Assembly (NCBI RefSeq): GCF_004365165.1
Contig: NZ_SOCH01000003.1
Span: forward strand, 62,001-126,000
Origin: Metamycoplasma hyosynoviae
GTDB lineage: Bacteria > Bacillota_I > Bacilli_A > Mycoplasmatales > Metamycoplasmataceae
DNA length: 64,000 nucleotides
Direction: 5' to 3'
A model generated the notes under the pieces. The model was not told the DNA's origin, did not search any database, and worked only from the letters and a program-made list of their open reading frames with translations. The position numbers and the translations under genes are program-made. Each line of letters opens with the position of its first letter. Positions within the stretch are counted from its first letter, which is position 1. This document shows, piece after piece, positions 53,188 to 62,965 of the stretch.

Positions 53188-55668
53188 ATGAAATTACCAT
53201 ACATAGCAATCAAAAATCAAATCATAGTGCCTTTTTCTGAAGACCATATTAGGGTGGGCAAGAAAAGATCTATTGATTCACTTAAACTAGCTACATCTAA
53301 AAAATATGAAAACAATTTAGTAATTGTTTTTCTTAAAAAAGATGTTGCTGGTGAAGAACTTAAAAAAGATGATATTTATGAATATGGAGTATTAACCAAA
53401 ATTCTTGATACTAAACAAAAATCATCAATTTATCAAGTTACATTACAATGTGGCGCTGATATAATAAGAGTTAAAAAACTTATTACAGATGATAAAGATC
53501 AACAGTTGATTGATTTTGAATTTATTCCACCGGAAGAAAAAATATATAATAGAGAAGTAGTTTATAAGTTAAGAAATTCATTACTTGAACTTATACGTGC
53601 AGCCAAAGCTATGGATGTAAGATTTGGTATTGACAAATCATCTTCATCAACATCAATTACTAAAAATGAATTTGCTAGTGCAGAAGATGCACTTTTATTT
53701 GATTCATTAGATTATGATACTGAATGAATTAATATACATAAAGTAATAACTGCTTTAAAAAGTGATTTATCATTAGAAGAATTAACTAAACTTTCACAAA
53801 CTATTAGTATAACTGAAGCTTATGACATATTAATTTCTAAAATTTCAAACATTATTAAAATGTTAAAAGTTGATAGCGAAATTTCAACAACTATGCGTAA
53901 TGAACTTGATGAGCAACAAAAAGACTTTTTGTTACGTGAAAAAATGCGTCAAATCAAAAAGATGCTAAAAGAAGATGACGGAACTAAAGAACTTGAAAAA
54001 ATCTTATCTGATGATGAAAAGATGAAACAATTTCCACAATATGTGATTGATTGTATTCAAGCAGAACAATCAAGAATTGCTAATATGATGCCATCAAGCC
54101 CTGAAGCTAATATTGCCAAAAACTACATCGACTTACTGCTTGCACTTCCTTGAAGAAAAGTAAGCAAAGAACTTCTTGATATCAATAATGTTAGAAAAAT
54201 TTTAAACAAACATCATTACGGACTTGAAAAACCAAAAGAAAGAATTCTAGAATTCATTTCTGTTCTAACACATACTAAAAGCAAAGAAAAAGATCAAGAA
54301 TATATTCCTATAAAAGATGATCCTAATAATTTTGTGGATACAAAACTATTTATCAACAAACTTGGAACTGTAACAAACGAACCTATAAACAATATTCCTA
54401 TTCTAACTTTAATTGGACCTCCTGGGGTTGGTAAAACTACGTTAGCTAAATCAATAGCTGAAGCTTTAGATCGTAAATTCATCAAAGTTTCACTAGGCGG
54501 AGTTAAAGATGAAGCTGAAATTAGAGGTCATAGAAGAACTTATGTTGGAGCTATGCCCGGAAAAATTATCAATGCTATTAAAAAAGCAGGTGTATCTAAC
54601 CCAGTTATTCTATTGGATGAAATTGACAAAATGTCAGCTGATTTTAGAGGTGATCCAGTTTCAGCAATGCTTGAAGTGCTTGATCCTGAACAAAATGCTA
54701 ACTTCCAAGATCACTATTTAGATTTAGAATACGATCTTTCAAAAGTTTTATTTATTGCAACTGCTAACTACTATGATTCTATTCCGGCTGCTTTAATTGA
54801 CCGTGTGGAACTATTGGAACTTTCTACTTATACAGTCATTGAAAAAATCGAAATTGCTAAATCACATTTACTTCCAAAAGTATTAGATCAAAATAAAATT
54901 GAACCTAAACAATATCAAATTTCTGATGAAGTTATAGAATTTATTATTAGAAATTACACTCGTGAAAGCGGAGTTAGAGAATTAAAGAGAATCTTAGACA
55001 CAATAGCACGTAAAATTGTTATTAGAATCTTAGATAAAAAAATCAAAAATGAATTTATTATCACACAAGATATCATCAAAGAATTTTTAGGACCAGTAAA
55101 ATTTGCTGAAGATGAAAATGAAAACAAAGCTCAAGTAGGTGTAGTTAATGGACTTGCTTATACAAACTTTGGCGGATCTACTCTTGCTATTGAAGTAACT
55201 ACTTTTAAAGGCAAAGAAGGCTTAAAATTAACTGGTTCTTTAAAAGATGTTATGAAAGAATCGGCACAAATAGCACTAGCTTATGTAAGACATAATGCTG
55301 ATAAATTCGGAATTAAATTTGATTTTGATGAATATTCTATTCATATCCACGTTCCGGAAGGCGCTGTTCCTAAAGATGGACCTAGCGCAGGTGTAACATT
55401 TACCACTTCTATAATAAGTGCGCTATTAAATAAACCAGTTCCAGCTAATATTGCAATGACTGGAGAAATTACACTTCGGGGCAAAGTGCTAGCAATAGGT
55501 GGGTTAAAAGAAAAATCACTTGCAGCTTCAAAATTTGATATTAAAAAGATCTTCATTCCATTTGACAACCAAAGACATTTAGTTGATGTACCTGCCGAAG
55601 TTAAAAAAGTTGTTGAGTTTATCCCAGTTAAATACTATGACGAAATATTTGAAAGTATTTTCAAATAA
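53188..55668 (+). CDS. lon: ATP-dependent protease Lon
   Basis: 826 aa. N-terminal LonN domain, coiled region, then AAA+ Walker A GPPGVGKT, Walker [10 protein letters not shown], and C-terminal serine protease with catalytic Ser in DGPSAGVT and Lys in [10 protein letters not shown]. It degrades damaged and short-lived proteins. ATG 53188 is chosen over 53173, because AAGGAG sits between them. Between the coiled part and the Walker A are about 35 extra residues (around [16 protein letters not shown]) not found in most bacterial Lon. Regulated by CIRCE. Confidence 0.97.
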
Positions 55669-55687
55669 AAACCAAAAAAACATAATC

Positions 55688-55721
55688 AAAAAACCAAAAG
55701 CATGCTCACTTTTGGTTTTTT
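55688..55721. terminator. Bidirectional terminator of lon and of the tRNA-Trp transcript
   Basis: AAAAACCAAAAG and CTTTTGGTTTTT pair perfectly (12 bp) around CATGCTCA, with A and T tracts on the outer sides. Confidence 0.8.
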
Positions 55722-55724
55722 ATA

Positions 55725-55798
55725 TGGCAGGGGATGCAGGAATTGAACCCACACCAGAGGGTTTGGAGTCCTCAGTTCTACCATTAAACTAATCCCCT
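55725..55798 (-). tRNA. tRNA-Trp(CCA)
   Basis: 74 bases with CCA encoded. The acceptor stem AGGGGAT/ATCCCCT is perfect. The anticodon loop is CTCCAAA (anticodon CCA). The T arm GTGGG-TTCAATT-CCTGC has two G-U pairs. The anticodon stem has one A-C mismatch next to the loop. It reads UGG. The tRNA reading UGA (anticodon UCA) must be elsewhere in the genome. Ten bases downstream of ychF, same strand. Confidence 0.93.
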
Positions 55799-55808
55799 AT
55801 AAAAAAGA

Positions 55809-56906
55809 CTATTTTGCTATTCTAAAATAACACACGTCTCCATCTTGCATAATGTAATCTTTGCCTTCAATCCGCATCTTTCCATTGTCTTTACAGTTTT
55901 TTTCACCACCTAAGGCAATGTAATCTTCGTATTTAATAATTTCAGCTTTAACAAATTTCTTTTCAAAATCTGTATGAATTATACCAGCACATTCGTTTGC
56001 TTTTTGTCCATTTTTGAAAATCCAAGCACGTGTTTCTTCGGGACCAGCGGTAAAAAATGTTGAACGATTTAAAAGTTTGAAGCTATTTCTAATAATTACA
56101 TTAATACCTGATTCAGTTATATTGTATTCTTGTAAGAATACAGTTTTTTCATCAGCAGTAAATTGAAGTAGCTCGTGTTCTATTTTTATAGAAATAGGAA
56201 TTACAATATCATCTTTTAAAAAGCTTTTTAACATATGATAATGCTTTGCTGCTTCTAGGTTTTTAAAATCATTTGAATCTAGATTAGCTACATAAATAGT
56301 TGGTTTTAAAGTAAGTAATTGATAAGATTTTACAACTTCAAGTTCTTTTTCATTAAGATCGATATCTTTCAACATTTTTTCTTGTTCAAGTTCTTTTCTT
56401 AATTTAAGCGCAACTTCAAATTCGAATTTTAAGTTCTTATCAGGTGAATTTTGCGCTTTTTTACCAATTCGGTTAATTACATTTTCTACAGTCTGCAAAT
56501 CAGCTAATATAAGTTCTAAATTAATGGTTTTTAAGTCGCTTAGGGGATCTATTTTATTATTTACGTGTAAAACATCTTGATTTTCAAAACATCTGATTAC
56601 ATGCACTATTGCATCAACTTCACGGATGTTAGATAAAAACTTATTACCAAGCCCTTCGCCTTTAGAAGCACCTTTAACAAGCCCAGCAATATCAACAAAT
56701 TGGAAAAAAGCAGGAACAATTTTCTTAGTATTAACCAACTTTGCAAGGTTTTCAAGACGTTCATCATATAAATTAACAATTGCAGTGTTAGGTTCAATTG
56801 TAGTAAATGCATAATTAGCACATTCAACTTCTTGCATAGTTAAAGCTGAAAAAAGTGAACTTTTTCCAACATTAGGTAATCCTACTATTCCGGCTTTTAA
56901 AGACAT
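55809..56906 (-). CDS. ychF: Ribosome-associated ATPase YchF (Obg family)
   Basis: 365 aa. P-loop GLPNVGKSS, DIAGLVKGASKGEG (G3 region), NLDSND in place of NKxD as usual in YchF, which prefers ATP, and C-terminal TGS-type domain with RAWIFKNGQKANECAG and DYIMQDGDVCYFR. It binds ribosomes in stress responses. Ordinary length. GGAGC before the ATG. It lies between two tRNA genes on the same transcript. Confidence 0.95.
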   Translation of the reverse strand: MSLKAGIVGLPNVGKSSLFSALTMQEVECANYAFTTIEPNTAIVNLYDERLENLAKLVNTKKIVPAFFQFVDIAGLVKGASKGEGLGNKFLSNIREVDAIVHVIRCFENQDVLHVNNKIDPLSDLKTINLELILADLQTVENVINRIGKKAQNSPDKNLKFEFEVALKLRKELEQEKMLKDIDLNEKELEVVKSYQLLTLKPTIYVANLDSNDFKNLEAAKHYHMLKSFLKDDIVIPISIKIEHELLQFTADEKTVFLQEYNITESGINVIIRNSFKLLNRSTFFTAGPEETRAWIFKNGQKANECAGIIHTDFEKKFVKAEIIKYEDYIALGGEKNCKDNGKMRIEGKDYIMQDGDVCYFRIAK

Positions 56907-56978
56907 ATTGCTCCTTGGATTTTGCTAAATTAATATTTATTATTATAAATAAAGTTAATAAAAAATAAATAAAAAAAA

Positions 56979-57055
56979 TGGGGCGTGCGATGGGGATCGA
57001 ACCCACGTATGCCGGAGCCACAACCCGGAGCGTTAACCACTTCGCCACGCGCGCC
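56979..57055 (-). tRNA. tRNA-His(GTG)
   Basis: 77 bases with CCA encoded, extra G at -1 opposite C73 as in all bacterial tRNA-His, and anticodon loop TTGTGGC (GTG). The T loop is TTCGATC. The acceptor stem shows a C-A mismatch at pair 4-69. It lies between rsmI and ychF on the same strand, probably cotranscribed. Confidence 0.93.
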
Positions 57056-57064
57056 ATAAAATGA

Positions 57065-57796
57065 CTAATTTATTTTACCATATTTATTTACTTTGTTGCT
57101 TTTTTGTTTTATAAAACTAAACACCAAAGTAAATTCACCTTTTATAGGTTCTTGTAAAACTAAATCAACTACCTCACTCGCAAAGCCTTCATAGTCTTTT
57201 TCATATAGTTTTGTCATTTCTTTTATTAAATAAAGTTTTACAGTTTGCCCATATACTTCAGCAAAATCTTTTAATGTATCTTCTAATTTGTGTGGTGATA
57301 CATAACAAACATAAGTATAGGGTGTGAGTTTTTTCAAGAAATTCTTTCTTTTTTCTGAACTATCAGGAATAAAACCTAGAAAAGTGAAGGTATTTGAGAA
57401 ATTAGCTTTGATAATAGCATGTAAAAATGCACTCCCTGCACCTATAACATTAATGAAAATGTTGTTTTGCTTACATAATTTAATAATTTCAAAACCAGGA
57501 TCAGATATGCAAGGAAGTCCCGCATCTGATACAAGAGATACTTTTTTACCAACTTTAATGTCCTCTAAAATTTTAGGAGATACTGATTTTTCATTAAAGT
57601 TATGATAAGAAACTAATTTTGCTTCTACTTTTAGTTCTAAACTTAAAAATAGCCTATGAGTCATACGCGTATCTTCGCATAAAATAATGTCTGATGACAT
57701 TAATTCTTCAATAGCACGCTGTGAAATATCTTTTAAATTACCAAGTGGAGTTGCTATTATATTGATTTTGAGGTTGCTATTTATCATATTCATCAC
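57065..57796 (-). CDS. rsmI: 16S rRNA C1402 2'-O-methyltransferase
   Basis: 243 aa. Motifs: IATPLGNLKDIS near the start, CEDTRMT, and SLVSDAGLPCISDPGF, then VIGAGSAFLHA (in place of VPGASA). It methylates the ribose of C1402 in 16S rRNA with SAM. It overlaps the end of holB by 20 bases, the usual holB-rsmI order in Firmicutes and mollicutes. Confidence 0.93.
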   Translation of the reverse strand: MMNMINSNLKINIIATPLGNLKDISQRAIEELMSSDIILCEDTRMTHRLFLSLELKVEAKLVSYHNFNEKSVSPKILEDIKVGKKVSLVSDAGLPCISDPGFEIIKLCKQNNIFINVIGAGSAFLHAIIKANFSNTFTFLGFIPDSSEKRKNFLKKLTPYTYVCYVSPHKLEDTLKDFAEVYGQTVKLYLIKEMTKLYEKDYEGFASEVVDLVLQEPIKGEFTLVFSFIKQKSNKVNKYGKIN

Positions 57797-58688
57797 CTAA
57801 TTTACCAATAAATGCAGCTTTTTGAAGTTTAAAGTTATTGTTAGGTATTTTAAAGGTAATTAAATACTTTTTAATTAGATTAATTAAATTAATAAAAGGA
57901 AATTCATCATCTTCAAATGATTGAAAAAGCTCTTCATCAATAAAATTAGTTGTTATTTTAATATTATTTTTCTTAGAATGAATTTCAATTAAATTAAATA
58001 GTAGATAAGAAAGTAAAATGAAAAAGTTTTCATCATTTAATTTTTTTTCTAAAAAAATCAAAAGAGGGTAGTGATTATTAAATGAAGTTGCAAAATGTTT
58101 TTTTAGATCATAAAGTAGTTGAATATTTTCATTAGTGTAATATTCAGCCATTTTTTCTTCATCTTCAAATAAATATTCATAAAACATTTTGAATTTATCA
58201 TCGTCTTCTTCTTTTTTGTGTTTTATTGTAGTTTTTGAAAAACTGATTTCAAAACAACGAGATCTTATAGTTTTTAAAACACGGTTGCGGTTATTAGTTG
58301 TAATTAAAACAATCAAATTATCAGGACAGTTTTCCAAAAAGTTTAATAAAGCGTTTAATACACTAGGCGAACCATTTTCGATATTTTTGATAATTAAAAC
58401 TCTAGTTTTACTACTTTCATGTGATGATTGGAGGTTTCTAGCTTTATTTACAGTTTTTAATAGTTCTTCTTTTTTAATTGAAACTTTAGAACCATCAACC
58501 ATAAAATAAAGTTCACCATAAATGATATCTTTTTCGGTTTTATAGCTTTCACCATTCACTAAATTAATAAAATATATCAAGTATTTTGAAATATTGGTGT
58601 TGGGAAGTGCAGTAAAAAGATAAACTTGGGAAAGTTTATTTTTTTTAACTGAGTTATCTATTATTTCGTAATAATGATTATTCGTCAT
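57777..58688 (-). CDS. holB: DNA polymerase III delta' subunit
   Basis: 303 aa, start ATG 58686-58688. It has the clamp-loader core: VLIIKNIENGSPSVLNALLNFLENCP and IRSRCFE (sensor/SRC motif). The P-loop is absent, as in delta'. The C-terminal half is diverged. It loads the sliding clamp with DnaX and HolA. Position between tmk and rsmI supports the call. Confidence 0.88.
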   Translation of the reverse strand: MTNNHYYEIIDNSVKKNKLSQVYLFTALPNTNISKYLIYFINLVNGESYKTEKDIIYGELYFMVDGSKVSIKKEELLKTVNKARNLQSSHESSKTRVLIIKNIENGSPSVLNALLNFLENCPDNLIVLITTNNRNRVLKTIRSRCFEISFSKTTIKHKKEEDDDKFKMFYEYLFEDEEKMAEYYTNENIQLLYDLKKHFATSFNNHYPLLIFLEKKLNDENFFILLSYLLFNLIEIHSKKNNIKITTNFIDEELFQSFEDDEFPFINLINLIKKYLITFKIPNNNFKLQKAAFIGKLGDEYDK

Positions 58689-59334
58689 CGACTATTTTTC
58701 TTTCAACTAATATTTTTCAGGTTTTTTCAAATAATTCTTCAAGTGTACAATTAGAATCAATGATAACAAATTTATGCTTGTCATAATTAATTACACTGCG
58801 ATAAGCTGAATAAAGTGTTTGATAGTATTCTTCATTCATTCTTTCCATACGATCAGCTTCTTTACGCAAACGTTTCAATCTTTCAACTACTTTTTCTGGC
58901 ATCAAGTCGAAAAATATTATTAAATCAGGTTTGGTGTTGCTAGTAATAATTTCATTTAATTTGCGTACTACTTTATATCCTAAATCGCCCAATATTCCTT
59001 GATATACAAAAGATGAATGTCAGTAGCGGTCTGAAAAGACAGTTTTATTTTCTTTAAGAGCAGGTCAAACAGTTGTTTCCAAGTTTATACGACGTGAAGC
59101 CATAAATAGTAGTGCATCGACTGTAGTAGACAAATTATTTTCTTTATTTAAAATAATTTGTCTTATTTGTTCGGCTTCCTTGGAATTTTTTGAGCCAGGT
59201 TCTCTTGTAAATACATAGTTATCTGCTTTAGCAGATTTTTTAAGTTTCTCTTCAATTAATTTTAATATGGAAGATTTGCCGGCACAATCCATTCCTTCAA
59301 AAACGATAAATTTTGGAATTCTCTTATTTGACAT
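58678..59334 (-). CDS. tmk: Thymidylate kinase
   Basis: 218 aa. P-loop EGMDCAGKSS, in which Cys replaces the usual Gly of DGAGK, then REPGSKNSKEAEQIR and SDRYWHSSFVYQG. Lid region RLKRLRKEADRME. It phosphorylates dTMP to dTDP. It overlaps holB by 11 bases and follows recR by nine. Confidence 0.93.
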
Positions 59335-59343
59335 AATTGCCCC

Positions 59344-59949
59344 TTATAATTTTTGTTTGTTGATTAAAGCTTGCTTTAAAGTAATAGGATCAGCATATTC
59401 TACATTTCCATTTATAGGAAGCCCTATAGAAAGTTGGAAGATATTTAACTCTTTATACTTTTGCAGCAAGTATTTTTTTATATATTGCATTGAAATTTGC
59501 CCTTCGAGGGTAGGATTTAATGCAAGAATGACTTCTGTTCTAGGATTAACTAGATTTGTAAGTTTTTCAATATCATCAAAAAATGAATCATTATTTTCTT
59601 CTTTTATCTTAGTGGGTTGTCTAAAAAGTGTTTCAAATATGTAATATTTGCCATTAAAAATTTCTAGTGCTTCAAATTTTTCGATTTCAGAATCTGTATT
59701 AACTACAATAAGTTTATTTTTTCTGCTATGGTCGCTGCAAATTTTACATATTTCATTTTCTTGCATCAAGTTGCACTGGACACATTTTTTGATGGTTTCA
59801 TTTAGTTTGGAGATTAACTTGTTAATTTCAGTAATTTCGGTTTCGTCAGAATTAATAAAATAAAGCAAAATTGCTTTTACTTGCTTTTTTGATAAAGATT
59901 TAATTTTGCTTAGTTTTAAAAATAAACTATTATAAAATTCATTATCCAT
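59344..59949 (-). CDS. recR: Recombination protein RecR
   Basis: 201 aa. The zinc finger is CVQC...CKIC (about residues 56-70). The Toprim domain has NPTLEGQISMQYIKK and the last part QLSIGLPINGNVEYADPITLKQAL (signature, with L in place of the usual R in SRLA.GLPVG). It works with RecO in loading RecA onto single-stranded gaps. Its ATG overlaps the ybaB stop by one base. Confidence 0.93.
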   Translation of the reverse strand: MDNEFYNSLFLKLSKIKSLSKKQVKAILLYFINSDETEITEINKLISKLNETIKKCVQCNLMQENEICKICSDHSRKNKLIVVNTDSEIEKFEALEIFNGKYYIFETLFRQPTKIKEENNDSFFDDIEKLTNLVNPRTEVILALNPTLEGQISMQYIKKYLLQKYKELNIFQLSIGLPINGNVEYADPITLKQALINKQKL

Positions 59950-60242
59950 TAGAAACCTAAACCCGAGAATTTGTCGTTTAGTTCTTCATATTCTTCTTCA
60001 ATTAGTGCTAGACCTTCATTAATTGTAAGAACTACTAAATCTTCAACAAGTTCTGGATCTTCTGGATCTATTAATGCAGGATTAATTTTCAATGATTTAA
60101 TTTTTCTTGAACCAAGTAATACTGCTTCAATTCCTTGTTTGGTTACTTTAAATTCTTTTTTTTGAATTTCAGCTTCTTGTAAACTTGCTTCTTCTTGTAA
60201 TCTTTTTGCTTTTTTAAGCATTTCATTCATATTCATTGCCAT
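59949..60242 (-). CDS. Nucleoid-associated protein YbaB/EbfC
   Basis: 97 aa, the usual length. MNEMLKKAKRLQEEA coiled N-terminus, then GSRKIKSLKINPALIDPEDPE and a C-terminal helix. Binds DNA as a dimer. Classic dnaX-ybaB-recR arrangement, 18 bases after dnaX. Confidence 0.93.
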   Translation of the reverse strand: MAMNMNEMLKKAKRLQEEASLQEAEIQKKEFKVTKQGIEAVLLGSRKIKSLKINPALIDPEDPELVEDLVVLTINEGLALIEEEYEELNDKFSGLGF

Positions 60243-60260
60243 AATTAACTCTTTAATTCC

Positions 60261-62231
60261 TTATTTTTGATATATATCTCCAAAATCATCAAGAAATTCA
60301 TCTAATTCCTTATCTTTTTTAAATTTCTTTTCTAAATTTGGAAGTTTTTCAATTGTTCTAGGTTTATCTTTGTTTTTCTTTCATCAATCTTCAGCATTTT
60401 GTTTTTGAGCCTTTGTAATTGCAAATAAATGTACATATCTACCAAAAACTTTGTATGCTGCATTTACTAGAAATTCTTTATAAGAATTTTCATTTAGTTT
60501 TTTGATGATTTGCGCGATATTTGAACTAAATACAATAAAGTCCTTGCTTGATAGTATCAAGTTTAAATCCTGTAATAGCACTCTAGCTTCGTTTTCTTTT
60601 TCTGATTTTAATTTAGTATTTAAAAGCTTGAAATTCATTTTATCAGTGTTTTTATAATCGATAAAATTAGGTATGTTGCGATCTTTTTGCGAAACATAGA
60701 TGCAATCATAAATTAATTCATCTGTAATAAGCCCACTGTTAGCTTTAATCATAGCTTCTAGTTTTTGAATTTCTTCATCTATTTTAGCATTTGATTTATT
60801 TTGCTTAGGCGCAGGATCGGGTGATGGAATTTCATTAATATTAGTGATTAATGTGTCTCGCATTTCACCTAAATCAACTTCTTTAGTTTTTTCTTCAATT
60901 AAAATTTCATCAGTTTTATTTAATATTTCACTAACATCAACTGGTTTCATTTTAATGTCATATTTATTTGCAATATCACCAAGTCCTAGAAAATCATTGA
61001 TTTTGTTGTTGTTAGATTTTGGTTTAGTGGTTTCTTTAGTAGTTTTCTTTTCAATTGTATCAGAACGGTGAATATTAACAATTTCAAAGTCATTAGTGTC
61101 TTCTTTTGAAACTGATGAAATTGGAGAAGTTATAGTGTTAATGAAATTTTCATCATCAGTTTTTAAACAAGCTAGTTTTATAAAACCAAGTTCTAGTGAT
61201 TGAAGTGGAAGATCACTCATTTTAATGTCTTCTAAAATTTTTACAAGTTCAGTAATGAATTCACTAACTTTTTGTTTTGATATATCGATTTTTTTAAGAT
61301 CTTCTACAGAAGCATATTCAAGCAAGTTTTCATCTTGGGTTTTGATATAAATAAAGTAGTCTTTTAAAAGATTAATTAGTGATACTACCATTTTTTCAAT
61401 ATCAATACCATCACTTATTAATTTAGCATTTAGATTCAAAAATTCTTTAATGTTATGTGCTGCTATTAAATTAAGGATTTTGATTAGATTTTCTTTGTCT
61501 AAAATACCAAAGAAGTTTTGCACATCTTTTTCAGTTATTGTTCTATTTCCAACAAATATAGCAATTTGATCAGATATAGTAAGTGCATCTCTAAAACTAC
61601 CTTCACTTAAAGAAGCAATTAAATCTAATGATTTTGGATCGGCTTTAATTCCTTCTTTTTTAAAAATTTCACGTAAGTGTTCAATCATTATATTTTTTTC
61701 AATGCGTTTGAAATTAAATCTTTGAACTCTACTTAAAATGGTTAGTGGAATTTTTTGTGGGTCAGTAGTTGCAAGAATAAAAATAGCATGTGATGGTGGT
61801 TCTTCTATGGTTTTTAAAAGTGCATTAAATGCTGCTTTTGAAAGCATATGAACTTCATCAATAATGTAAATTTTATATCTTGAATTAATAGGCATATGAT
61901 TGATTTTATCTTTTAAATCACGTATGTCATCAATTCCAGAATTAGATGCAGCATCTATTTCAATAATATCTAAATTTCTTTCAATATTAGCAATACATTC
62001 ATCACAAGGAGTAAGAATATCATTAGTATGAATACAATTTATGGTATTAGCAAATATTTTAGCAACAGAAGTTTTACCCGTACCATGAGGTCCACAAAAT
62101 AAATAAGCATGACTTATTTTACGGTTTTTAATAACATTAATTAGTGTAACTATAATGTTGTCTTGGCCTTTAACTTCATTGAATTTTTTAGGACGATAAT
62201 GTCGATATAATGTTTTATATTTACCTTCCAT
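60261..62231 (-). CDS. dnaX: DNA polymerase III subunit gamma/tau
   Basis: 656 aa. Walker A GPHGTGKT (about residue 46), zinc Cys set C-x9-C-x2-C (about residues 64-77), Walker B YIIDEVHML, ALLKTIEEPP and SRVQRFNF. The C-terminal 280 residues are the variable tau part. It is the motor of the clamp loader. ATG 62229-62231 is preceded by AAGGAG. An in-frame extension upstream has no Shine-Dalgarno and is rejected. Two successive Trp near the end are TGA-TGA. Confidence 0.96.
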
Positions 62232-62377
62232 GTATTCTCCTTTTGACTTATAATAAATATTAACACAAATTATGTGATTTCTAGTAAAGCAACAAATAAA
62301 TTTTAATGTGCGTTTTAATGAACTTAACATTAAAATTTATGTAGGTTAGAAGCATATGAAACTTTTATTTTAAATTA

Positions 62378-62405
62378 TTGAGTTTTTTAAATTGATTAGT
62401 ATAAT
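62378..62405 (+). promoter_or_regulatory. Promoter of the NUDIX gene
   Basis: TTGAGT (62378-62383), 16 bases, TATAAT (62400-62405), 55 bases before ATG 62460. Confidence 0.65.
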
Positions 62406-62459
62406 AGAATGAACTTAGTTAAATTTAAGTCTCAAAACAAGCAAATTAAGGAAAATAAT

Positions 62460-62888
62460 ATGATAAAAGAAGTGTCATGTGGAGCAATTACATTTTCTAA
62501 AAGAAAATTTAGACTTACCAAAGTCTTGCTCATAAAACAAAAAAATTCACATTATTTTACCTTTCCTAAAGGTCATCAAGAACAAGGTGAAACACATGAA
62601 CAAACTGCTATTCGTGAGTTAAAAGAAGAAACTAATATAGACATTAATATAATTGAAGGATTTAAAGATAAAAACACTTATAGTCCTTATCAAAATTGTA
62701 TAAAAGATGTATTTTATTTTTGTGCTGAGGCTAAGAATATAAACTTAGAAAAACAAGATGCTGAAATTCAAAAAATAGGCTGATATTCTATTGGAATTGC
62801 AGCTTTAAAACTGCATTACAAAAAAGATAAGCAAATGCTAAAAACTGCTTATAAGGTTTTCAAAAATTATAAGAAAACCACAAAATAA
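62460..62888 (+). CDS. NUDIX hydrolase, Ap4A-hydrolase-like
   Basis: 142 aa. NUDIX box GHQEQGETHEQTAIRELKEE (G-x5-E-x7-REL-x2-EE) is complete. The sequence before it (FTFPKGH) is that of diadenosine tetraphosphate hydrolases. It may clear Ap4A and similar nucleotides. Start ATG 62460 behind AAGGA, rather than the upstream ATG at 62409, which has no such site. Confidence 0.88.
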
Positions 62889-62921
62889 AAAAACACGTTC
62901 TTACAAATAAATGTGTTTTTT
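62888..62921 (+). terminator. NUDIX gene terminator
   Basis: AAAAAACAC (62888-62896) pairs with GTGTTTTTT (62913-62921). Confidence 0.65.
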
Positions 62922-62965
62922 ATTCTACTTTTTTTCTTAAAAAAATATTATTTTTAGTTTTAATT

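Noticed and set aside
62232-62330. Longer dnaX start, 33 codons upstream
   Set aside because: AAGGAG stands directly before ATG 62229-62231, and the extension looks unlike any DnaX N-terminus.
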